From NCBI GenBank assembly GCA_937924905.1, contig CALDUK010000028.1:1-46214 (forward strand): DNA of 46,214 nucleotides, in the 5' to 3' direction. Shown piece by piece: positions 1 through 8,606 of this stretch. The first letter of the stretch is position 1; each line of letters opens with the position of its first letter. The notes beneath the pieces were generated by a model. It had not been told where the DNA came from. It did no database searches and saw nothing but the letters and a program-made list of their open reading frames with translations. The position numbers and the translations under genes are program-made. The stretch comes from an uncultured Paracoccaceae bacterium (GTDB lineage Bacteria; Pseudomonadota; Alphaproteobacteria; Rhodobacterales; Rhodobacteraceae).

Positions 1-141
1 GAAATAATCCCGGCTCAAGGTCAGCACGCTGCGCGACAGCACCGCCTGAAACAGCCACTCGCTCAGCGTCACCTGAACGCTGACCATGCGCCCGCCCCGG
101 GTCCGGCGCACGATCTCCCAGGCCTCGATCAGACCGAAACC
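1..141. repeat. Terminal direct repeat, left copy (circularisation overlap)
   Basis: These 141 bases are identical to 46074-46214. The repeat lies inside repA and keeps its reading frame when the ends are joined, as expected for the assembly overlap of a circular molecule and not for a biological repeat. Removing one copy gives a 46,073-bp circle. The length of 141 equals a common maximum k-mer size of short-read assemblers, which is an inference about origin. Confidence 0.93.
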
Positions 142-567
142 GGTGGTCACCTCGTCTTCGCCGGTCACGATGTTGGTCGTAATCCGTGTACCCGCCAGAC
201 GCTCGAACGCATCGCGCAGACGCCGGTAGCTGTCACCGCTGGTCTCGCGCCCCGTGGCCAGCAACAAATCATGGGCGGTCAGCGTCAGCGTCCGCGCCAC
301 GCTGCGCCCCGCATTCAAAGCCGCCATCAACTGGCTGATGCAAAAGATCAGCACATCGGCATCAAAGATGGTCGCCCGCCCCCGCACCGAGGGCGTCACG
401 GTCACCTCGACCCCGTTGTGCTGATAATTCAGAATACGCCGATCCGGCCGGGTCGAGAGCGAAAACAAAGGATGCTCCATCGATGCCAGATCGTGCTTCG
501 GCGCCACACCGAAAAAATCGCAGACGAAGAAATCGTCCCGTGGGGAAAGCGCCCCTGCCCTGCTCAT
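1..567 (-). CDS. repA: RepA plasmid replication initiator, N-terminal part (gene crosses the contig ends)
   Basis: This is the first 189 codons of a replication initiator of the RPA family (Pfam RPA type, common on Rhodobacterales plasmids). It binds the origin and starts plasmid replication in the cytoplasm. The ATG at 567 is preceded by GGGAG and GTGAGG purine tracts, and the protein opens MSRAGALSPRDDFFVCDFFG. The segments FSLSTRPDRRILNYQHNGVE, SQLMAALNAG and GDSYRRLRDAFERLAGTRI match the conserved core of the family as I know it. The frame stays open to base 1 and continues at 46073, because 46074-46214 duplicates 1-141. The joined product is 326 residues, a normal length. It is divergent from parAB and faces the iterons. 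No frameshift is visible. Confidence 0.9.
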   Translation of the reverse strand, partial: MSRAGALSPRDDFFVCDFFGVAPKHDLASMEHPLFSLSTRPDRRILNYQHNGVEVTVTPSVRGRATIFDADVLIFCISQLMAALNAGRSVARTLTLTAHDLLLATGRETSGDSYRRLRDAFERLAGTRITTNIVTGEDEVTTGFGLIEAWEIVRRTRGGRMVSVQVTLSEWLFQAVLSRSVLTLSRDYF

Positions 568-617
568 ATCGCCTCACGCTCCCCTTTTGGGGAATCGTTG
601 TTTCAATTACGCCCAAG

Positions 618-626
618 TTATCCACA
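618..626 (+). promoter_or_regulatory. DnaA box
   Basis: TTATCCACA is an exact match to the consensus DnaA binding site. It lies 27 bp before the first iteron and about 50 bp from the repA start, as in many iteron plasmids that recruit host DnaA. Confidence 0.8.
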
Positions 627-652
627 AGCGCCGCGCCCGACCAGCCCGGAAC

Positions 653-712
653 GGGGGATCAGAGTCACTTGCTCGTGGCTTCAGAGTCGCTTTTTCGGGG
701 GATCAGAGTCAC
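653..712 (+). repeat. Three iterons at 22-bp spacing
   Basis: GGGGGATCAGAGTCAC occurs exactly at 653-668 and 697-712. A degenerate copy, GTGGCTTCAGAGTCGC, lies at 675-690. The repeat starts are 22 bp apart, about two helical turns, so the same DNA face is presented to a bound protein. RepA is the likely ligand, for initiation and autoregulation. Confidence 0.82.
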
Positions 713-907
713 CCTGCCTGTAAAAATGCCTTGAAAAGGATGCGTTTTCAGGTGCTTACAAAATCTGCAACCTACCTTAACTAACCTAACTCAAAATAAC
801 TTAGCCACCTAAGGCATTTGCTCCGAAACCCCCCCGGTACACTGGCGAAAACCCGCAGATTTGCTGAGAAAAACCAAGAGAGGTGAGGTTTCGCTTTCCG
901 TGTATCA

Positions 908-933
908 TGTTTTCCGTTACTTAGGAAAAAACA
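908..933. promoter_or_regulatory. Inverted repeat upstream of parA, candidate operator
   Basis: TGTTTTCC (908-915) and GGAAAAAACA (924-933) form an imperfect inverted repeat about 10 bp before the parA AAGGAGGG ribosome binding site. A second TTTCCGT copy lies just upstream at about 895-901. ParA proteins with an N-terminal DNA-binding domain often repress their own operon from such sites, so this is a plausible operator. That is inference. Confidence 0.45.
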
Positions 934-954
934 TAGCACATCAAGGAGGGCTCG

Positions 955-2337
955 ATGAGCAGCGACCCCCTCACCCCCTACCACGGAATTTCCCCGGATG
1001 CCGCCTTAACGGCCCTTGGCAATCCTCTGGACACCGCCGGGTTCGGCACGATTGCCGAGGCCTGTCGCCAGGGCCGCGATGATCTTGCGGGCCGGGGTCT
1101 GGATGATCAGGGCCAGAAAACGCTTCGGCGGTTTTCAACATGGGAGATCACCAAATACCTGATCCCCGTGGCCCCCGCCCATTTCCGCCGCGTGCTGCGC
1201 CAGAACCCCGATCTGCCCCAGGGGCTGACAGAAACCGATGGCGGGGCCAAATGGTTCACGCTGGACGAAGTGCTGCGCTTGCGCGCCTTCTTCGCCGCCG
1301 AAGGGGCCGCGAACCGCGACTACCTGCCCTACCGGCCGCAAGGTCTTGCTGCGAAACTTCTGGCAGTTGCGAATTTCAAAGGCGGGGTTGGCAAAACCTC
1401 GACCGCGGCGCATCTGGCCATGTCTGCGGCGCTTGACGGCTATAAGGTGCTGGTGATTGATCTCGACAGCCAAGGCTCGATGACCTCGATCTTTGGCGGC
1501 AAGGTGGCCGATGAATGGCAAACCGTTTTTCCGCTGCTGGCGCGCCATTACGGCGAACATCTGCGCGGCGAAAATCAGGCCCGCACCGACCGGGGCGAAG
1601 CGCCCCTGCCCCTGGAAGACACGGTGTTGCAAGCGATGGATCTGCGCGCGCAGGATCTGGCCCAGAAAACCCATTGGCCGAATATCGACCTGATCGGCGC
1701 CCAGCTTGATCTCTATTGGGCCGAGTTTCAGGTGCCGGTCTGGCGGATGAATGCCCGCTCGTGGAAGCTCTGGGACGCGCTCTCAGACCGGTTAGAGGCC
1801 GATGGGGTGCTGGACCAGTACGATCTGGTCATCCTCGATACACCGCCCGCTCTGGGCTATCTCACGATCAATGCGCTGGCGGCGGCGGATATTCTTCTGG
1901 TGCCCACAGGGGCGTCTTTCCTTGAATTTGAAAGCACAGGCCGGTTTTTTGACATGCTGCACGCCACATTCGCCAGCATCGAAGAAGGTGAAAACATCGC
2001 GGCCCGCGCCCTTGGACGCCCGGGCCTGTCGTTTGAATGGGACGCGGTGCGCGCCATCGTCACCCGCTATGACGGCGCCCAGCAGGCCGAGTTCGGGGCG
2101 TTAATGCAAGCTTACCTCGGAACGGTGCTTTCACCCTATCGTCAGGATTTTACCGCACTGGTGGGCCAGGCGGGCGAACAGGTGGCGGGCATCTACGAAG
2201 CCGATTACCGCGATTTCAATCGTGAAACCTATGCCCGGGGGCGTGCCGCTTTTGATGAAACCTGGGCCGCTGTGAAACGCCTTCTGATCGGGGCCTGGCG
2301 CCGCGATGAACTGGCCACAAGCCAAGCGGCAGAATAA
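955..2337 (+). CDS. parA: ParA partition ATPase with N-terminal DNA-binding region
   Basis: This is a Walker-type ATPase that, with ParB, distributes plasmid copies at cell division. The deviant Walker A motif KGGVGKTS is at about residues 142-149, the VLVIDLDSQG segment is near 164-173 and the Walker B VILDTPP is near 293. The roughly 120 residues before the ATPase domain, containing FSTWEITKYL and WFTLDEVLRLRAFF, look like the helix-turn-helix extension of type Ia ParA proteins, which autorepress. At 460 residues it matches that long class. The ATG follows a strong AAGGAGGG with 5-nt spacing. parB starts 10 nt after the stop, so the two form an operon. Confidence 0.93.
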   Translation: MSSDPLTPYHGISPDAALTALGNPLDTAGFGTIAEACRQGRDDLAGRGLDDQGQKTLRRFSTWEITKYLIPVAPAHFRRVLRQNPDLPQGLTETDGGAKWFTLDEVLRLRAFFAAEGAANRDYLPYRPQGLAAKLLAVANFKGGVGKTSTAAHLAMSAALDGYKVLVIDLDSQGSMTSIFGGKVADEWQTVFPLLARHYGEHLRGENQARTDRGEAPLPLEDTVLQAMDLRAQDLAQKTHWPNIDLIGAQLDLYWAEFQVPVWRMNARSWKLWDALSDRLEADGVLDQYDLVILDTPPALGYLTINALAAADILLVPTGASFLEFESTGRFFDMLHATFASIEEGENIAARALGRPGLSFEWDAVRAIVTRYDGAQQAEFGALMQAYLGTVLSPYRQDFTALVGQAGEQVAGIYEADYRDFNRETYARGRAAFDETWAAVKRLLIGAWRRDELATSQAAE

Positions 2338-2347
2338 GGAGAAACCC

Positions 2348-3301
2348 ATGGCCAAGCGCAAGCGTCTTGAACTGCCGCCCGAGGCTGTTTCCCGTTATTT
2401 AGAGACGAAAACCACCCCGCAAGCGCCGCGCGCGCGCATGCCCATTGCCGATGTCGCCGGCGACACGGCCGGGCGCGCCGCTCTGGAAGAGGTCGCGCGC
2501 GCCATGACGGTGGCCGAAGAAGAAGGGCGCGTTGTCAAAAAACTGCCCATCGCCTGGATTGCCATCAATCATATGTCCCGCGACCGTCTGGTTCTGGACG
2601 AAGACGATATGGACGCCTTGGCGCAATCCATCCAGGATCGCGGCCAGCAGACCCCGATCGAGGTCGTGCGGCTGTCGGATGATGCATATGGGCTGATCTC
2701 GGGTCTTCGGCGCCTTGAGGCCCTGACGCGGCTGGGTGAAACGCATGTGCTGGCCTTTGTGCGCCAGCCCGAAACCAGCCAGAGCGCGTATCAGGCAATG
2801 GTCGAGGAAAACGAGATCCGGGCCGATCTGTCGTTTTATGAACGCGCCCAGATTGCCGTCGCAGCGGCCGGGCAGGGGGTCTATGCCTCGCCCAAGGCAG
2901 CGGTGAAGGCATTATTTGCCCATGCGCCCAAGGCAAAAAGGTCAAAAATCACCAAGTTCGTGACGATTTGCGAGACACTTGGGGCCGATCTGCGCTTTCC
3001 CACCACCATCCCTGAACATCTGGGGCTGAAGCTGGTGCAAGCGATGGGTGAAGATGCCGGTCTGGCCGGTCGTCTGCAACGCGCCCTGGCAGATGCAAGG
3101 CCCAGCGATGCGGCGTCGGAGCGCAAGGTGCTTGAGGCCGCGTTGAAAGCGCCTGCGGCTTCGGGGCCCAAACATGTGGACCTGGCGCGCGATCTGCGCC
3201 TTGAGGTCAAGGCGGGCAGGGCGGTTTTGTCGGGCAAAGCGGTCGATGCCGCCTTCGTCGAAGCCCTGGCCGACTGGGCGCGGGCGCGTCGTATGGGGTG
3301 A
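2348..3301 (+). CDS. parB: ParB/RepB-type partition DNA-binding protein
   Basis: This is the centromere-binding partner of ParA. The 317-residue protein starts at ATG 2348, preceded by AAGGAGA. An upstream in-frame start inside parA is less likely. A ParB N-terminal domain spans about residues 80-145 (LDEDDMDALAQSIQDRGQQ, then ISGLRRLEAL, a variant of the usual GERR motif). A helix-turn-helix region follows at about 165-215 (SFYERAQIAVAAAGQG and the KITKFVTICE helix). The C-terminus has a short basic tail ending ARARRMG. A 24-bp palindrome lies 12 bp after its stop and is a candidate ParB target. Confidence 0.92.
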   Translation: MAKRKRLELPPEAVSRYLETKTTPQAPRARMPIADVAGDTAGRAALEEVARAMTVAEEEGRVVKKLPIAWIAINHMSRDRLVLDEDDMDALAQSIQDRGQQTPIEVVRLSDDAYGLISGLRRLEALTRLGETHVLAFVRQPETSQSAYQAMVEENEIRADLSFYERAQIAVAAAGQGVYASPKAAVKALFAHAPKAKRSKITKFVTICETLGADLRFPTTIPEHLGLKLVQAMGEDAGLAGRLQRALADARPSDAASERKVLEAALKAPAASGPKHVDLARDLRLEVKAGRAVLSGKAVDAAFVEALADWARARRMG

Positions 3302-3312
3302 GGTTCAGCCTC

Positions 3313-3336
3313 AAAAGTTTCGCATGCGAAACTTTT
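3313..3336. promoter_or_regulatory. Perfect 24-bp palindrome, candidate parS centromere
   Basis: The half site AAAAGTTTCGCA is followed directly by its exact reverse complement. It lies 12 bp after the parB stop and before the terminator. A perfect palindrome next to parB is the usual form of a plasmid partition site. The only other reading is a hairpin in the parB 3' end, but there is no loop and a separate strong terminator follows. I see one full copy in the window. Confidence 0.55.
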
Positions 3337-3359
3337 TGCACAGGCACCAAGAAAAGAAA

Positions 3360-3389
3360 AACCCCCGGATAGTCACCTATCCGGGGGTT
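3360..3389. terminator. Bidirectional Rho-independent terminator between parB and the G8 gene
   Basis: A 13-bp perfect stem, AACCCCCGGATAG against CTATCCGGGGGTT, encloses a 4-nt loop. On the minus strand it is followed by a long T tract (TTTTTCTTTTC), and on the plus strand by TTCTTTT. It ends the parAB transcript and the convergent G8 gene. Confidence 0.93.
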
Positions 3390-3412
3390 CTTTTATGGTA
3401 TGTTCAGGGGGT

Positions 3413-6400
3413 TTAGGCGACGTCGGCCAGCAGCTCGTCTTCGTCTGTGTCCTTGTCATAGACCCGGTCCGAGACAACGCCCTGGCCCTGCGTCAGCGCA
3501 TCCCAGAGCGCTTCCTGACCCGATGTGATGTCGCTACCCGCACCGACGGTTTCCACGGCCACATTGCCCGTGCCTGCGGTCATCTCCAGCCGGATGCTTT
3601 CGGCGGTATAGTCAATCACTACCCGCGCATCCTGAGCGCCCATATCGTCAAGCTTATGGGTCTCGAAGAAAGTGGCGATGTCTTCGGTGCTCATCTGCAT
3701 GAAGCTGGCGCGCGCATCGTCAGAGAGATCCGCCATATCGAAGCTCAGGGTGCTGTCGCCCATGTCGGGCGACTGGCCTGCAAACCCGTCCAGAGCGCTT
3801 GCGCTGAACTCGGCGATGACTTCGGGGTCGGTTTCGGCCCCCAGCATGGCGGCCATGGCGTCTTGCTTGAGCGCAGACATATCGGCCTCGGTGTCTTCGT
3901 CCTCGAACCCGGTCTGGGCCGCGGCCTCGAACACAGACTGCATGGGCTGCATCCCGTCTTCGGATGAGGTCCCGTCCATCATCATCCCCATGTCGGCGTG
4001 GTTATGCGCGCCGTCCATGCTGTGATCGACAAACAGGCTCATCGGGTCTTCGGCGTCCTGGCTGTGCACCCAGGTCTCGGCGATCATCGCTTCCGAGCTC
4101 ATCATCGGCATATCCATGCTGTCGTGCATCGCATGGTCCGAATGATCCGCAGTGCCATGGCTGTGCGCCGCATGGTCCTGCCCGGGCATCAGAGACAGGG
4201 TCTCGGATTGCGACGCAGGCATGGTCAATGCGTTGATCGACGGGCTCATCGAATAGATGGTAGGAGACGCCACGCCGACCGGTTGTCCGATCACGGTGTC
4301 GCCTGCCATCATCCGGCCGCCCTGCATGGTGATGTCCTGCACACCATTGTTGACGTTGTTGGCCCACAACCCGCCGGTCACCTGATCGTTGCCATAAGGC
4401 AGGCCGTTCAGGTCCAGACGCTGGGTTTCATAGTAGATATCGCCGGTCAGACGGTCGGTGAAATAGACATCGATCAGCGTATAGGGCTGACCAGACGAGG
4501 TCGTCCAATAGCCGGTTGTGTCCAGGATGCCGGCCACATCATCGCGGGCGATGGTGAAGTCATCCAGACCACCGGGGAAATCGGTGCGCCCAAGCCCATC
4601 GGTCTTGGTGCCGGTGATCGAGACGGAATCGTTGGCATTCACCCGCAGATCGACATCCAGGTCCATCTGATACGACCCGCGTGGGGCGTTTTCCAGAATG
4701 GTGTCGCGCCCGTCGCGGTTGATGAAGTCGTTGTCGACATCCACGAAGGTCGGGTTGATCACGGCGTAATCATAGATATCCGAGTTTTCGTTGAACTGGA
4801 TTTCCGCGTTCCCGGCCAGATCCTTGTTCAGATCAATACCGTTCTCGAAGCCTTCGATGCGGCTGTCGATGATGACAATCTCGGTCGTGTTATTGCCAAT
4901 CGTGATGCCATCGCGTGGGTCCGAGAACTGTTCGGGGTCGCGGGCGATCAGATCGAAATCCGACAGGATGTAATGCGAGGTATATTCCAGCTCGGCCCCG
5001 TTCAGCACGCTCCAGGCGGTGAAGTCGTCAAGCCGGCTCCAGACATCATGGCCCTGTGCGGTGTTTGCTTTGACCACATGCAGGCCTTCGCGGGCGGCGA
5101 ATGTTTCATTGCCCTCGAAGATCATGATCGGCACGTCATCCGGCGTTACGCTGTCAGATCCGTTCAGCGCATCGGGGAAGTCAAAGAGCGTGGCGTCGAA
5201 TTCTTCCATCGTGCCGGTGTGATCCCGGTGGAAATAGACGAACCCGGTGTTCACGCTGGCCGCGACATTGTCGACGGCGGCAACCATCCGGCCCTGGAAC
5301 CAGAAGCCATCGCCGCCCCGGCCCACATCGAAGGAATCGTGGATTTCCGAGGTGTTTTTCGGCGTATCCCATCCGATGCCCTGGGCGAAGATGGCGATAT
5401 TGTCCTGCCAGATGCCGGTTTCATTGCCGGTCTCGGCGACGAAACCTGCGCCAAAAGTGTCATAGGTGGCGTTGTTCGACAGGATGGCGTTCGAGTCGTG
5501 GTGCACAACACCCCAGCCCGGCGAGCCATAGACGGCATTGCCTTCCAGAATGGCCGGATCATTGGGGTCATCGACGCCTGTGCGGTGCAGGTGCAGCGAA
5601 TAGCGGCCCTGAACGTTGGAATCGAAGCGCATATTGTTGATGTCTTCGGCCGCAAAGCTGTCTTCCGACTTGTCTGTCCGGCCAAGTTCGGTGAACTCCA
5701 TATAGCGGACATCGATTTCGTCGGAATGCATCAGCATGACATGGCCGCGTTCGAACACTTCGCCATCGGCGCCGCTTTCGCTTTCGATCGAGACGTTGCG
5801 GGTATAGTTCGCCACGCTGGTGGCCAGATCATCGCGGGGCGTGTCGTGGTCATATTCCAGCGGTTGTTCAAAGAACACGCGGTTGCCATCGATGGCCGAG
5901 ATCACGCGCACTTCGTCTTCGGGTTCGTTGAAAGCCCGGTCGCGGACGTCATTGTCCCAGCGATAGCCGTCATATTCGGTGCCGGCGATGACGATTGTAT
6001 CGCCGACCTGCCAGCCTTCGGGCAGGGTGTCAAAGCGCAGCGAGGTGTCGCCGGCCATCGGGTCATCGGCGACCTTTTCGTGGCTGTCCTTCACCGCGCC
6101 ATGCACGCTGATATCGCCATGGCTGATCAGGCCGCGCGACAAGAGCATCGGGTCCCAATTGGTGTCGATGCGGCCGTTGTCGGCAACGATCAGGTCAATA
6201 TCCACATTCGCGTTCACCGGGTTGTCGGCGGTGCCCATGATCAGGTGACCACCGGGCGAGACGACGAATGTGTCGAAAATCATCTGGCTGTCTTCATTGG
6301 TCGCAAAGTCCAGCGCACCATCGACGCGCACCGTAAACAGGCGGGCATCCGAGACCGTGCTGTAATCAACCTCGACGCCTTCGGGGATCAGCACGCGGGC

Positions 6401-7162
6401 ATTGTCGCCCGGCACTTCGCCATTTGACCAGATCGACGGATCGTCCCAGTCGCCATTGGCAATCGCTGTATGTGTGGCCGCACCGCGTGGCACAAGGTCC
6501 ATCAGCGCGTCATGTTCGGTCATCCGGCTGTCGCCGTTGCCATGCACATGGGTTTCCGGCGCAGAGGCGAGCGCGTTGAGAAAATCGTTGATTTCGGCCC
6601 GGCTGGCGCCAAGACCGGGGGGGGTGATGGCCGGTGTGCCCAGATCGACGACGTGGTCGCCGTGACCACCGTGGCCCCCATGGCCGCCGCCATGATTTCC
6701 GTGACCGCCATGGTCGTTTCCACCCATGTCGTCATTGCCACCCATATCGATATCAGGCTGGTCGTTGCCGCCCATACCACCCATGCCGCCGTGGTCGCCG
6801 TGACCACCGCCCATGCCGTCGTTTCCGCCCATGTCGGGCGCCATGTCGCCGCCGCCCATGTCCATGCCGCCCTGATCATCGTTGCCTGCGCCCATGCCGG
6901 GCCGGCTGCCGGTGTCGTCACCGCCCTGATCGCCGCTGTTCTGATCGTCCGCGGCGCCCTGGTCGCCAGCACCCTGATCATTCGGGGTGTCCGTCGGTGT
7001 GAATGGCGTTTTCGAGAAAGGTTCGTCGTTGCGTCCATCTTCAACGGGATCGGCGACGCGCCCTTTGCCGGTGGGGGGCGTGTTGACCGTGAAGCCTGCC
7101 TGTGATGGCGACCCAACGCCGCCAAAGCCGAATAGTCCTAAGAGGAAGAGAAAAAAGTTCAT
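3413..7162 (-). CDS. Large G8-domain, beta-helix surface protein with His/Met-rich segments
   Basis: The product is a 1249-residue acidic protein. A short hydrophobic N-terminus (MNFFLFLLGLFGFGG) suggests export, though a classical signal peptide is not clear. Residues about 80-175 are a low-complexity Gly/Asp/Met/His segment. Residues about 230-325 match a G8 domain (GDWDDPSIWSNGEVPGDNA, then VDGALDF and PGGHLIMGT). Residues about 430-800 form a parallel beta-helix like that of CEMIP/TMEM2-type hyaluronan-acting proteins. A second His/Met-rich stretch lies at about 990-1070. I chose ATG 7162 over an upstream start at 7294 because the extra 44 residues are Arg/Cys-rich and unlike the rest. 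The protein may bind or cut polysaccharide at the surface. No VPLPA-CTERM tail is present. Confidence 0.8.
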   Translation of the reverse strand: MNFFLFLLGLFGFGGVGSPSQAGFTVNTPPTGKGRVADPVEDGRNDEPFSKTPFTPTDTPNDQGAGDQGAADDQNSGDQGGDDTGSRPGMGAGNDDQGGMDMGGGDMAPDMGGNDGMGGGHGDHGGMGGMGGNDQPDIDMGGNDDMGGNDHGGHGNHGGGHGGHGGHGDHVVDLGTPAITPPGLGASRAEINDFLNALASAPETHVHGNGDSRMTEHDALMDLVPRGAATHTAIANGDWDDPSIWSNGEVPGDNARVLIPEGVEVDYSTVSDARLFTVRVDGALDFATNEDSQMIFDTFVVSPGGHLIMGTADNPVNANVDIDLIVADNGRIDTNWDPMLLSRGLISHGDISVHGAVKDSHEKVADDPMAGDTSLRFDTLPEGWQVGDTIVIAGTEYDGYRWDNDVRDRAFNEPEDEVRVISAIDGNRVFFEQPLEYDHDTPRDDLATSVANYTRNVSIESESGADGEVFERGHVMLMHSDEIDVRYMEFTELGRTDKSEDSFAAEDINNMRFDSNVQGRYSLHLHRTGVDDPNDPAILEGNAVYGSPGWGVVHHDSNAILSNNATYDTFGAGFVAETGNETGIWQDNIAIFAQGIGWDTPKNTSEIHDSFDVGRGGDGFWFQGRMVAAVDNVAASVNTGFVYFHRDHTGTMEEFDATLFDFPDALNGSDSVTPDDVPIMIFEGNETFAAREGLHVVKANTAQGHDVWSRLDDFTAWSVLNGAELEYTSHYILSDFDLIARDPEQFSDPRDGITIGNNTTEIVIIDSRIEGFENGIDLNKDLAGNAEIQFNENSDIYDYAVINPTFVDVDNDFINRDGRDTILENAPRGSYQMDLDVDLRVNANDSVSITGTKTDGLGRTDFPGGLDDFTIARDDVAGILDTTGYWTTSSGQPYTLIDVYFTDRLTGDIYYETQRLDLNGLPYGNDQVTGGLWANNVNNGVQDITMQGGRMMAGDTVIGQPVGVASPTIYSMSPSINALTMPASQSETLSLMPGQDHAAHSHGTADHSDHAMHDSMDMPMMSSEAMIAETWVHSQDAEDPMSLFVDHSMDGAHNHADMGMMMDGTSSEDGMQPMQSVFEAAAQTGFEDEDTEADMSALKQDAMAAMLGAETDPEVIAEFSASALDGFAGQSPDMGDSTLSFDMADLSDDARASFMQMSTEDIATFFETHKLDDMGAQDARVVIDYTAESIRLEMTAGTGNVAVETVGAGSDITSGQEALWDALTQGQGVVSDRVYDKDTDEDELLADVA

Positions 7163-7482
7163 TTCGGTGTCCCAACGGTGGCGTGAACGAAAAAACGAGC
7201 GGCACTGATACTTACAAATTCGGACTGCAACAGAGGAGCGGATTGTGACCATATTGTGTTCTGCGTCTGGCAGAGGATGGGCATATCTGTACAAGTCCGA
7301 AACAATTCGTGTGAGACTGATAGAACACCTTTGTTTTCTTGAAAATATGGGGGATTATCGCTCAGTAAGTTCTTGCCTGAATGGTGGCGAAGTCTTGCCC
7401 ATGGGGCGGTGTAATAGTTCGTGATGCGTGATCAATGGGCGGCTTAATGCCAAATTAACTATATTTGAGAGATAGCCAGCCG
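7163..7482. other. Divergent intergenic region, G8 gene and glycosyltransferase
   Basis: This 320-bp gap is more AT-rich than its surroundings and must hold the promoters of both divergent genes. I see AT-rich -10-like sequence (TAACTATA, about 7457-7464) shortly before the glycosyltransferase start, but no convincing -35 partner, no operator palindrome and no RNA gene. Confidence 0.5.
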
Positions 7483-8589
7483 ATGTTGGCGTCTCGGTTT
7501 CTCCCCATTTCTGACAGCCTTAAGGGAATCGCACGCCCCACTTTGCAGGGTTTGCGCGCACTTCCGGTGCATTCGACGCAGATTTTGCAGTCGGGCAGGG
7601 GGCCTTTGGCGGTGTTTCTGCCCGCGCGTGGCCCAAATGGGGCATCGCTTTTGCGCATATATGCCATCGCCCGGCAGCTGCGGGCCCATGGCTGGCGCAC
7701 GCTGGTGCTGCCCTGGCGGCTGACCCTAGCGCAGCGCCGGCGCTTCATTGCCCGTAGCGCCCCCGATATTCTGGTGATGCAGACCGCCCGGCATGCGCTG
7801 AATGACCCCGCACTCTATTCGGGCTGCCCGGTCTTTTACGATATGGATGATGCCGATTTCCATTTGCCGCATCTGGCCGATCAGGTGCGCGCGGCGATGC
7901 CCCGGGTGACTGCGGTGATTGCGGGGTCGCGCTATATAGCGGATTGGGCGCGCGCGGCGGGGGCGCCGGCGGCGCATGTGGTCTGGACCGGAACTCCGGT
8001 CCTTGGACGGGCCCGGCCGGGGCAGGCGGACCGGCCCACGGTGATCGCCTGGGCGCAGACCCGTCCGATGGATTACCGGCGCGAAGGCGACAGGGTGCGC
8101 GCACTGGTCACCCGGCTGGCTGGTGCGCGCGCGGGGCTGACCTTGCGGCTATACGACCGCCAGCCCGGCGATGACCCGGCCTATGCTCAAAGCTTTGCGG
8201 CCCCGGGCCTGACGGTCGAGTGGCGCGCCGCCTGTCGCTATCGCGACTATCTGGCGTCTTTTGATGATGTGGCGCTTGGCCTGGCCCCGCTGGCCCCGGA
8301 AACGCCGTTCTCGCGCGGCAAGTCCTTTGGCAAGGTGCTGGCCTATCTGGATGCGCGCGTGCCGGTGATCGCCAGTGCTGCGGGGGAACATGGCCGGTTC
8401 TTCACCGCCGAAACCGGGGTTGTCTCGAATGCCGCCAAAGTCTGGGAAACGGCGGCCTTGGATCTGCTGGCCGATGCCACCGGACGTCAGGCGATGGCGG
8501 ATGCGGCCTATGAGCAGTATCGCGCACGTTTGTCGATCAAGGCTGCTGCCGCCCGGCTGGATGATGTGCTCGGGCGGTATTTAGCATAA
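7483..8589 (+). CDS. Glycosyltransferase, GT4/GT-B like
   Basis: The product is a 368-residue putative cytoplasmic glycosyltransferase. The N-terminal half contains LLRIYAIARQLRAHGW and YDMDDADFHLPH, and the C-terminal half has PFSRGKSFGKVLAYLDARVPVIAS, where GT-B enzymes bind the nucleotide sugar. The usual EX7E motif is not clear, so the donor cannot be named. ATG 7483 with an upstream GAGAGA is preferred to an in-frame TTG at 7465. It ends 17 nt from the convergent ugd stop. It probably adds one sugar of the plasmid-encoded polysaccharide. Confidence 0.75.
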   Translation: MLASRFLPISDSLKGIARPTLQGLRALPVHSTQILQSGRGPLAVFLPARGPNGASLLRIYAIARQLRAHGWRTLVLPWRLTLAQRRRFIARSAPDILVMQTARHALNDPALYSGCPVFYDMDDADFHLPHLADQVRAAMPRVTAVIAGSRYIADWARAAGAPAAHVVWTGTPVLGRARPGQADRPTVIAWAQTRPMDYRREGDRVRALVTRLAGARAGLTLRLYDRQPGDDPAYAQSFAAPGLTVEWRAACRYRDYLASFDDVALGLAPLAPETPFSRGKSFGKVLAYLDARVPVIASAAGEHGRFFTAETGVVSNAAKVWETAALDLLADATGRQAMADAAYEQYRARLSIKAAAARLDDVLGRYLA

Positions 8590-8606
8590 TCTTCCTTATG
8601 GGCGCT

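Larger units (their letters stand above)
568..954. other. Replication origin and parAB promoter region
   Basis: This 387-bp stretch without a gene separates divergent repA and parA. It carries, in order, a short palindromic CCCCTTTTGGGG (about 581-592), a perfect DnaA box, three iteron-like repeats at 22-bp spacing, an AT-rich block (about 719-810) containing repeated CTTAACTAACCTAACT-like sequence, a small CTTAG-CCAC-CTAAG inverted repeat, and a TTTTCC/GGAAAA inverted repeat just before the parA ribosome binding site. Iterons, a DnaA box and an AT-rich unwinding region beside the initiator gene are the usual parts of an iteron origin. The assignment rests on these sequence signs only. Confidence 0.82.

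Noticed and set aside
3998..6427. An 809-codon open frame on the plus strand inside the G8 gene
   Set aside because: It is the antisense shadow of the acidic G8 protein. The translation has no family features and no ribosome binding site, while the opposite strand has clear domains.
6640..6910. Repetitive DNA that could suggest a CRISPR or tandem repeat array
   Set aside because: The repeats come from Gly/His/Met/Asp codon runs in the G8 protein. Units are short, irregular and in frame, with no spacer structure.
7296..7311. A 16-base exact match to 24116-24131
   Set aside because: One such match is about what chance gives in a sequence this long. The second copy encodes a conserved part of manC (PKQFVP).
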